This document shows, piece after piece, positions 56,581-64,000 of a stretch of DNA of 64,000 bases (within the stretch, counting starts at the first letter, position 1; each line of letters opens with the position of its first letter). The position numbers and the translations under genes are program-made. The stretch is from positions 300,715,357 to 300,779,356 of the forward strand of contig CM060709.1 of assembly GCA_030686995.1 (NCBI GenBank), given 5' to 3'. The notes below the pieces were generated by a model, which was not told the origin of the DNA, searched no databases, and saw nothing but the letters and a program-made list of their open reading frames with translations. The DNA comes from Artemisia argyi. Lineage: Eukaryota; Streptophyta; Magnoliopsida; Asterales; Asteraceae.

Positions 56581-58002
56581 TCAAAACTTCCAAGTTCTAC
56601 GGGCATAAGGTCTATATTGAAATGGGTGATTTAGGAAATTGATGGTGCAACCACGGATAACGGTGTTGATGTTAACTAAAGACTCATCGGCTAATTCAAC
56701 ACTATAGGGAATGTCTAAGGTAGTTGGTTCTATGTTAAGTAAAGGTGCAAATGTAATAGAAACAAAACTTCTATCCGCTCCTGAATCAAATAAAATGGAT
56801 GCATAACGATTATTAACGAGGAACGTACCCGTAACAACATTCGGGTCCTCACGGGCATCTTCTCCTCCCATAACATAAGCCCTTCCTCGAGCTACTCCTC
56901 CCTGATTTCCAGCTCCTTGATTCTTCCTCTTTGGGCACTCACCCCTAAAGTGTCCAATTTCTCCGCAGCCATAACATGTTACTGGTGGTTTCTGATTATC
57001 ACCCAAGTTTGGAATCCTGCAATCTTTGGTGTGGTGACCAACCTTCTTACAGTTGCCACATGTATCTGGGCAACGTCCTGGGTTATGGTGTTTCTGACAC
57101 CTATCACACTTGGGTAGATTTCCAGCATACCCTTTCCCTTCAGTAGGTCCTGCAGCATAGGCCCTTGCCACTTCTTGCCTCTTAGGTGGTGGCTGAATAG
57201 CATTTCCACCTTGGTTATCGTCAAACCTCCTTTTGTTGTTATTATTGTTGTTTGGGTTGTTGTTTCGGTTATTGTTGTTGTTTGCAGCAGATTTTCCTTT
57301 CAACACTTGGACCATAAGTTTCTGAGTTATACGAATGGCCTCTTCCATTGATTGTGGGTCGAAAGACATCACATCCCCTCGGATGCTTTCGGGTAATCCC
57401 CCAGTAAAGTTCTCCATCTTTTTCTCAGCGTCCGGAACCATAGTTGGACATATTACAGCCAACTCCTGAAACTTCCTGATATAAGTCTCAATATCATCTC
57501 CTTTTGTTACTAACTGGTAGAATTCTGTTTCCAACTTTTGCACCTCAGTACGAGGGCAAAACTTCTTAGTCATCAGCTTTTTGAATTCAGCCCAAGTGAG
57601 TTTGTAGGCATTCTCCATACCAATAGGCTGAGCATACGAATTCCACCAAGACATGGCTTCATCCAACAGCATACCTGTAGCAAACTTTACCTTGTTAACC
57701 TCCTGACAACCACACATGAGAAAAACGTTCTCAGTCTTCTCAAACCAGCGGATTAAAGCAACCGCTCCTTCAGTGCCCTTATACTTGATAGGATCACTAA
57801 TCTTGAAATCCTTCCAAGTACATTCACGCCTAGTAGTGGGTTGAACCACTTCAGTAGTAGGTGGAACCTCAGCAGTCCTAGCAGCAACTTCAGCTCTCTC
57901 AGTCTCCAGAGCTTCTGCTATACTATCCCTGACCAACTTGCGGATAGCTGCTTGTGTCATAGCGGGTGTTTCTGATGTAGCCTTTGCTTTCTTTGGCGCC
58001 AA
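56581..58002 (-). CDS. gag-protease of element D2 (473 aa)
   Basis: This is a structural protein with fused protease N-terminal part. From ATG 58002 (MAPKKAKATSETPAM) it has a Retrotrans_gag capsid domain (about 90-235; RWFEKTENVF, WWNSYAQPIGMENAYKLTW, FKKLMTKKFCPR, IRKFQELAVICP) and an Asn-rich linker. Knuckles are CDRCQKHHNPGRC, CGNCKKVGHHTKDC and CYGCGEIGHFRGEC (last two CX2CX4HX4C). The protease active-site motif LFDSGADRSFVS lies near residue 405. The frame ends early because of a one-base shift at about 56615; in the other frame [10 protein letters not shown] and then a TAG follow. Capsid function could be intact. Its relative in D (45206-46199) has three stops. Confidence 0.9.
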   Translation of the reverse strand: MAPKKAKATSETPAMTQAAIRKLVRDSIAEALETERAEVAARTAEVPPTTEVVQPTTRRECTWKDFKISDPIKYKGTEGAVALIRWFEKTENVFLMCGCQEVNKVKFATGMLLDEAMSWWNSYAQPIGMENAYKLTWAEFKKLMTKKFCPRTEVQKLETEFYQLVTKGDDIETYIRKFQELAVICPTMVPDAEKKMENFTGGLPESIRGDVMSFDPQSMEEAIRITQKLMVQVLKGKSAANNNNNRNNNPNNNNNNKRRFDDNQGGNAIQPPPKRQEVARAYAAGPTEGKGYAGNLPKCDRCQKHHNPGRCPDTCGNCKKVGHHTKDCRIPNLGDNQKPPVTCYGCGEIGHFRGECPKRKNQGAGNQGGVARGRAYVMGGEDAREDPNVVTGTFLVNNRYASILFDSGADRSFVSITFAPLLNIEPTTLDIPYSVELADESLVNINTVIRGCTINFLNHPFQYRPYARRTWKF

Positions 58003-58287
58003 ACTTCTGATGAATAATAATCGACAACAACCATGAGAAAACTATAATAGAAATAGTCATCGTACACAAATATACGCCCACAACATGTATATATACAACC
58101 ACAACAAGTATAAATACAACCACGACATGTACGAATACAACCACAACCTGTAATAATACAACCACGACATGTATAGATACGACCACAACAAGTATAAATA
58201 TGTTAACCATAAAGAGCAACCATGAAACATCATAAATATAATCACAACACATGAATATAATACATGAAAATTTCGGTCGACGTAGGC

Positions 58288-58325
<38 letters not shown>

Positions 58326-58461
58326 CACAACATTTCCAACATAGTAGAGTCGCACTTGATATATTTGTTTGTACAACAACAAAAAGACTACAAGTTCTTG
58401 AACTACGTCCCACACCTCGGGACTAGGAAATAGTAAAAGCTAATACAATACTAGTCTATGT
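58003..58461 (-). other. Spacer between ORF0 and gag of D2
   Basis: No gene is seen. Degenerate ACAACCACAAC(A/C)TGTA repeats occupy about 58075-58200, and a (TA)n run is at 58291-58322. The Ile/Tyr- and Val-rich ORFs here come from these repeats. Confidence 0.65.
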
Positions 58462-59391
58462 CTACGCTCCTCCAGGTGCTCTAGATGGTCCAGGCTCTCC
58501 CCTCAGACGGCGAATCTCACGATCCATCGCAACCACGATCTCCTCTAGATGCTGAACTCGTAACTGAGAAGAAACATCCCTGCGCTCCATCACTGTCAAC
58601 CTCTCATGGGCTACTGCCAACTGGTGTGTCAGCTCTCCCTGAGCCTCCTGTGTAGTCTGAGCTCTATCCCGAATCCCTGGTAGCTCACCTCTAAGCTGGT
58701 CAATCAGCTCCTGATGTCCCAACTGTCGTGCCTCCAGCCCATGATATGACACATCGATACTAACTCTACCTAACAGTAAACCCTCGATCTGCTCCTCAGC
58801 CGCCTCTAGTCGAGGAGTGATATCCTCATCAACCCTATAGTCCAAACTATCAATCCGATCCTGATGAGCCCCTAGCTGGCCCTCTAATGTAACATCTGCA
58901 GGCTCCCTAGTATCAGTAGGCTCACTAGCATCTGTAGACTCCCTAGCAGCAGCTGCTCTCGAACACTCCCCTACATGGTATACTGGTGGTGGTTCTGCTG
59001 ATTCTGACTCTGTAGTAGGGGAATCTGGTGCAGTAAACCTAGCACACTTCCTAGGTGGCAATAGTGAAGTAGATATGCATGCAGCAGCAGGTATGGCTGG
59101 TGGTGGTGTAGGTAACATAGGAATAGTGGGTACCTTAAAGGTAGATGTAATAGGGCAAACTCTCTTCCTAGGACCTATAGTAGTCTTCCTACGTGGAAAC
59201 ACGAGTCTAGGTTCTGATGGAATAGTGGTAGCAGGGGATGATGTGTCGGTGGGTGCACGGGTACTCTCGGGTGGTGCAATAGGGAAAACATGAGGAATAG
59301 GTAATGGTGAACGGGCAGTAGAAGACATAGAGCCTTCAACATCGGAGTCTGTGATGGTGTACAGTATGACAACATTTGGGTTTGCAGACAT
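58462..59391 (-). CDS. ORF0 of element D2 (accessory protein upstream of gag, 309 aa)
   Basis: The function is unknown. ATG 59391 (MSANPNVVILYTITDSD) is preferred over the upstream in-frame ATG 59445 because the start of D (MSPSVIILSDSD) matches there. The first half is Pro/Ser/Thr rich with basic patches (RRKTTIGPRKRVC, PPRKCARF). A Ser/Glu/Ala linker follows, then about 130 residues of predicted coiled coil (DRIDSLDYRVDEDITPRLEAAE, LAVAHERLTVMERRD, EIVVAMDREIRRL), ending GEPGPSRAPGGA. It lies between PBS and gag. The frame is open although the pol of this element is deleted, which fits either youth or selection. It resembles N-terminal ORFs of Asteraceae Tekay elements as I recall them. Confidence 0.75.
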   Translation of the reverse strand: MSANPNVVILYTITDSDVEGSMSSTARSPLPIPHVFPIAPPESTRAPTDTSSPATTIPSEPRLVFPRRKTTIGPRKRVCPITSTFKVPTIPMLPTPPPAIPAAACISTSLLPPRKCARFTAPDSPTTESESAEPPPVYHVGECSRAAAARESTDASEPTDTREPADVTLEGQLGAHQDRIDSLDYRVDEDITPRLEAAEEQIEGLLLGRVSIDVSYHGLEARQLGHQELIDQLRGELPGIRDRAQTTQEAQGELTHQLAVAHERLTVMERRDVSSQLRVQHLEEIVVAMDREIRRLRGEPGPSRAPGGA

Positions 59392-59544
59392 GGTTCTGTG
59401 ATAATCAAGGTGAAATAAAGTAAATAACTCGTATAATGAAATCACCTAAAACAATGAACATGCACTTATGATGAAATGATGAGATGCTATGATAATGTGG
59501 TTATAGTCTAGGGTCAATGATACATCCTAGTTCTCTATAACCTT

Positions 59545-59557
59545 AGCTTTGGTACCA
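59545..59557 (-). other. Primer binding site of element D2 (tRNA-iMet type)
   Basis: The reverse complement reads TGGTACCAAAGCT, three bases from the 5' LTR. It has two mismatches to TGGTATCAGAGC within the first ten bases. Confidence 0.8.
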
Positions 59558-59560
59558 ATC

Positions 59561-62500
59561 TGTCACACCCCCAATTTACCTGACTTGCAGCGGAATGGAA
59601 TGCCTGGGAGTGTAACTGTCATAGCACCATAACAAGGAAATATTGAACGACCTAAAGTGTCGTTTGGAAAATACATATCGTTTGATTTATTAAAACATTC
59701 AGAGTAAATTACATAGGTCCCAAAAGTCATGAAATGTTTACAGAAATAAGTTTAGACATGTCAAACGATAATTATACATAAGTGCATGAAAATCCAAAAT
59801 GTAGTGTGTCATCCCTGGCACATCCTAATGTGACTCCATGCATGTAATATGATAATGCCTTAGTTACCTGAAAATACATTGCGAAAACGGTCAACACGAA
59901 TGTTGGTGAATAATCATAGGTTTATAAGTTAAATCGTATGTACATAAGCCACAAGTATAAAGTAAACCGACAAAAATGTCAAAAGTGCTACATTGTCTCT
60001 TAAGCTCATGACCCCGAAGCTAGACGTACTAAATCCTGCCCCAAATGAGTGTTTACCAGACACTCGTAATATATTAGACATGAAATGCATTCGTAATTAC
60101 GTTGGAGCAACCCAAACACGAATGGAGGAGTCACCCTCAATAGATCTATTCACTCACTCTCGCTCGTACTGTAATTAACGGTCCATGAAATAAAGGGGAC
60201 TTGTCGTGTCGTGGTAGCAAGGCAACTTAAGCAATGTAAGGAATTTGTAATACTTGGGCATGTACGAAAGTAATTGATGCAATGTATTCTCCCCCGTGGG
60301 ATTTGAAATCAAATAAGTAATTGAAAACGGGGCTATGAAAACTCACCTTAGGTGATGATACTTGAAATGAAATGAAGTGAACAACAATGATCGGTTAACT
60401 GCCGCAACCTAATATGAATGATGAACGATCTAATTTAGATCCCCAAATGATGTTATGAATGTCCATGCTCATGTTCCTATACCACTCTACTCTTTGGAAA
60501 AACACTTGTGTTATCAAAATATATAATCCAAGAATTTGGAAAAATATTGCTATTAGAAAAATAAAATAAGATAGTAGCAATATATATACTTATATATATA
60601 TCGTATGTTTCCATGTTAGTGTTGAAATACTCGGGTTGTAATCCTTGAAATAACGCCTTGTAGTAATGAAAATATATTTGGAATCACTAATACATCATTA
60701 GTTATGAAATTGGGTACTTGGTTAATATTTCTAGAAAATCTAGAATTTAGTACGTAGTGACTATTTTTGTAAATGTATATATATATATATATATATATAG
60801 TGTTAAGATTAGTGCTTGGTTTGACGTTTTGAAAACCTTTGAAGTCGTCTCTTCGACGTGAAAGTAACTCATGACATTACATGTCTCAGCGGTTAATGAA
60901 AACGGCCCTTCAATTGACGTTACTTGAAAATATATACATAGTACGTACTAACTTTTCTAGATTTAAAAGCTGTCACATTATAGTGTATATATATAGTTTG
61001 AAATGTGAGTATCTCGGTCGTTATAAGCTCGTTTCCTTCGTATTTTATGTCCACGGTTTCATAAAAAAATCTACTTGTACATTTTTAATAGCACGGTTCA
61101 TTTAGGTTTCGCCAAATTCCTCAAATAGGCTGATGAATGTTTCCATTCAGCAACTATTTTTCCGGAAAATCAATTTTTGTCGTTAAACTCGTAAAAATCG
61201 TATCTCCTTCGTTATTAACTTGTTTTTATCCCCGTTTTCGGCCACGGCTTCGTCTCGGAATGTATTTTCTAAATATTTGGCCAAAAATAACCCAAAAGTT
61301 ACTGAGTTTCCCACGTTTTCATTTTTCTTACAGCGGGTTTGTATATGTTGTAAAAATCATTTCCAAGGTTTAAAACAAATCCAAAACTTCATCCAACCAC
61401 TTTCAATCACCACAAAAACTAATCTAGTCCTACCATATACCTTCTTAGGGTATCATGGCTTCCTAAACAACCTCAATCAAGCTAATCTATCAAGGAGTCA
61501 CTTATATAAACTTTCTAGGGTTTGTATGTTCAAAAAGTATACAAAAATAAAGTGGTATAGCTAGTATGAGCATGAAATTAGGCATGAATACAATAAGATA
61601 CATGTGTTAATTAGATGAAAACATGAAAATAATTTTGAATACTCACTTTGAAATTCTAGGTGATGAGATGATGAGGAATACTTGTGTTTCTTGAGTTTAT
61701 ATTACAAAACCCTAATAAGAATGACTAAATAAACAAGTTTTGTACTTTGATCCTTGAAAAATCTTGGTTCTTGCTTTGCTTGTGTTCTTGCCGTGGGATG
61801 AGATGGAGAGGAAAAGAGAAAATGAATTTTGATCTAAAATATAAGTGATAAGAATTAAGTTTAGGTTTTAAGATATTTTGTACATGTGCTAGATTAATAA
61901 GTTAAAAGATTTTTAATGCCATGGGTTAAAAGAGGTGCTCATGGTCGGTTTTCATAAGGTCAAAAAGAGAAAAAAAACATTTTTGATTTAATTAAGATTA
62001 GTTGTGTAGGATTTATATAGTTTTTAGTTATAGTTTAAGTTAGTTTTTAGTTATAATCGGGTACCGGGTTTAATAGAAATAAATGTTAACAAGGTTATTT
62101 GGGATAAAATAAAGTTATAAAAATGTTAAAATTATATTGGGTACAAGTATTGAGTGATCGGGTGATTATTATTTAGTTTTCACGAAAACCGTCGTAATAT
62201 TCATAAGTTTACGTTATAAATAAAATAAATTTCCAAAATACTGGGTAACTGAATGTTATAAGTTTTATGATGTTAAAATGGATATAAAAATATGTCTGGA
62301 CCATTGTGGGAATATTTAGATATATTCGTCGTGTATAAACCGGGTGTTAACGTTTACTATAATTACTTATACGTAAAAACGTTAAATGTACTGAATATAG
62401 AAATTTGAAAATCCTAAGAGTGGTATAACATGAAAATGCTGTTATGATGATATGCAGACTATCTCCAGTCCGTATGCAGTGTCCTTAGCACTAATGAAAT

Positions 62501-62790
62501 GAATTCGCACCTAAACCAATCCGGTTACGCGAATTTGAATACCCGTAAACTAAATTTACGATGAAATGAGTAATGCAAGTGAATAGTGAAAACTTTTCCG
62601 GAAATGAATAGTGTTCAGTGAATAGTAAATTTCCCAAAAGTTTCTCAGAATATCAAACTGACCTCGAGAATGATGAATAGTAAAACGATGAATAATGTTT
62701 TGATGAATAGTGATTTATGAATAGTAAAAAAGTCGAAGTTTGGGAAAATGACCTGAAATGGTAAATGACCTGTAATGGTGAGTTGTGACA
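59561..62790 (-). repeat. Element D2 5' LTR
   Basis: The LTR is 3230 bp and nearly identical to 53032-56252. The (TA)n run at 60776-60799 is longer here. The minus-strand TATATAAA is at 62012-62019. One TGAATAGT copy in the U3 cluster is changed to TGAATAAT. The ATCAT duplication follows at 62791-62795. Confidence 0.93.
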
Positions 62791-62795
62791 ATCAT

Positions 62796-63210
62796 CGAAT
62801 AAATCCTTATGATATTCCCGTTCTTCCTTGGTGGGCAACTTATCAAATTATTCCTCTATGCTTTCTACTTCCTCTAACTTTTCTCCCTTATTATCCTCAA
62901 CTTCCTTAACCTCATCCTTAGTCCCGGTTTCTATTCCAACTTCATCCTTGTCACTTTCTCCTATATTCTTATCTATTGGCTTAATGGTGACAACGTTGAC
63001 AAAGTGAACGTGTTTGGATGATGAGGGGTCCTTAATTTGGATTCCGCTATTAGTGTCCCTAGTGTCCTTCCTAGGTGTAGTTAGCACTTGGTTGTTGAGG
63101 GCTTTCAACAAGTTGTCAATCTTAATGGTCATCTCCATTTGTTGTTGATTGAATTCGGTTTCAAACTTAGATATGCGAGCTTTTTGAGATACCATAAACT
63201 TGGACATCAA
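62796..63210 (-). pseudogene. Acidic linker part of A' gag-like frame
   Basis: It reads KFETEFNQQQMEMTIKIDN, then HVHFVNVVTIKPIDKN and an acidic Glu/Lys run to a stop at 62848. The same frame after that stop still gives PTKEEREYHKDLFDD up to the D2 junction. It is homologous to A 209-500. It is offset by one frame from the preceding gag part (63207-63686), exactly as in A. Confidence 0.7.
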
Positions 63211-64000
63211 CCCTTCGAGATTATTGGTACTACCATAGTTATTAGAAGGATTGTTGTTGAAAGTACGGTTAGAAGGTGGACCGTGTTTGGTTGGTAACGA
63301 TTAGATGGATTGGAAGAATTGTTTTTGGGCATGTTTTGGTTTTGTTTCCACCTAAGGTTCGGGTGATTTTTCCAAGAAGGGTTGTAGGAATCATCGTAAG
63401 GGTTTGGCTCGGGTTTGAAAGTGTACCACTTGTCTCCCGCTTCATCAGTACGCGAGGATGCGTAGTCCACAAAAGCTTGTCCGGGGAGTTCCACACAATC
63501 ATGAGTGTCATGGGGACCACTACATAATTCGCATGAAGAAGTGATTTTGTTCACTTGGCTTGAAGGCTTAGGAGCTTCGTAGGATTTCATGAGAAACTTG
63601 ACTTGGTCCTCAAGTTCCATGATCCTACGGTTGGGATTTCTAGAATTTTTCGAAGGCAAAGATATTTGCTTGACCGTTTTGTTCAAATCACGGAGATCAT
63701 TCCAACTTTCATGGTCATAGAGAGCAAGATCTTCTATGAGTTCCCATGATTCTTCCGCACTTAGATCATGTAGCTTGCCACCGGCCGATTGGTCAATGGT
63801 TCGCCTTGTGGGGAGGTTGATATGGTCATAGAAGATTTGGACTTGGACCCAAAGATCTATGCCATGATGAGGGACTTTTTGAAGTAAGTCCTTGAAACGA
63901 GTCCATGCTTCATATAGAGTTTCACCTTGACATTATTAGAACACCAAGATATCATTTCTAAGCTTGGTAGTTCTCCCCGGTGGGAAAAATTGAGCAAGGA
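63207..64000 (-). pseudogene. gag domain and knuckle of A' (partial at window edge)
   Basis: From the window edge inward the minus strand reads FFPPGRTTKLRNDIL, then two adjacent stops (63933-63938), GETLYEAWTRFKDLL and DQSAGGKLHDLSAEESWELIED, a Retrotrans_gag type of capsid domain. A coiled stretch MELEDQVKFLMKSYE and the knuckle CELCSGPHDTHDC (CX2CX3HX4C) follow, then an Asn/Trp/Lys-rich part shared with A. The ATG at 63686 is internal; the true start lies beyond the window. Confidence 0.75.

Larger units (their letters stand above)
53032..62790 (-). mobile_element. Element D2: young, internally deleted Tekay-type Ty3/gypsy element
   Basis: This is a 9.76-kb minus-strand element with LTRs at 53032-56252 and 59561-62790, ends TGTCACACC/TTGTGACA, and ATCAT duplications (53027-53031 and 62791-62795) in A'. 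A tRNA-iMet-type PBS and a G-rich PPT are present. The internal region (3.3 kb) keeps ORF0, gag-protease and only the C-terminal end of integrase. RT, RNase H and the integrase core are lost in one deletion. The LTRs differ by roughly 16 substitutions by eye plus repeat-length changes, so it moved recently and probably with enzymes supplied by an autonomous relative. Confidence 0.93.
18702..64000 (-). mobile_element. Element A' (Athila-like, minus strand), interrupted by D and D2
   Basis: This is a second copy of the A family, in opposite orientation and apparently inserted into A. Its own pieces are 18702-21711 (3' LTR and 3' noncoding region), 51539-53031 (end of the coding part) and 62791-64000 (gag part); the 5' end is outside the window. 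D separates the first two pieces and D2 the last two, the latter with a clean ATCAT duplication (53027-53031 and 62791-62795). The minus-strand order is gag, knuckle, acidic linker, protease-like domain, hairpin, 3' region, PPT, LTR. No reverse transcriptase or integrase is visible. Confidence 0.7.

Overview
The window looks like repetitive plant nuclear DNA: AT-rich, with no recognisable host gene, rRNA, tRNA gene or CRISPR. I read it as a nest of LTR retrotransposons. Several encoded proteins are types I associate with Asteraceae genomes (Tanacetum, Artemisia, lettuce): the 'putative plant transposon protein' ORF, the CX2CX3HX4C knuckle proteins, and the long Pro/Ser-rich ORF ahead of a Tekay-type gag. 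Asteraceae is therefore my best guess; the tribe is not determined.

Layout. Element A (+ strand, oldest, Athila-like and apparently without pol) survives in three pieces: 1-1962, 9975-10339 and 18323-18701. Two Ty1/copia (SIRE-like) elements split it. B (1963-9969, +) has target duplication TTCAG, an intact gag, no pol and an accessory ORF. C (10340-18317, -) has duplication CGTTA, a decayed gag, an ORF1 relic and a broken version of the same accessory ORF. At 18702 begins A' (- strand), same family as A and apparently inserted into it. It runs to the window end in pieces: 18702-21711, 51539-53031 and 62791-64000. A' is split by D (21712-51538, -), a Tekay/Del-type Ty3/gypsy chromovirus with decayed gag-pol, and by D2 (53032-62790, -), a young relative with duplication ATCAT and nearly identical 3.2-kb LTRs. 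D2 keeps gag-protease but has lost RT, RNase H and most of integrase.

Inside the gag of D sits F (28496-45200, -; duplication CTTAG). F is a 16.7-kb tandem of a non-autonomous Athila-like element with structure LTR-internal-LTR-internal-LTR. Each internal region has a tRNA-Asp-type primer site and one long ORF (two knuckles plus a hydrophobic segment). Each also has a 3' region containing four diverged stem-loop modules whose pairing is kept by compensatory and G-U changes.

None of the copies here encodes a complete replication machinery. B, F and D2 are apparently pol-less and would need enzymes from elsewhere; D carries pol, but with nonsense codons, frameshifts and a changed RT catalytic residue. 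The most unusual signals are: the F stem-loop array; the tandem F structure with a mosaic middle LTR; family-specific GC-rich palindrome arrays just upstream of LTR TATA boxes in three families, reused inside the elements, once with a second TATA box before an accessory ORF; and the accessory ORFs themselves.

Boundaries are read by eye from TG/CA ends, target duplications, PBS and PPT. LTR comparisons are visual, not computed.
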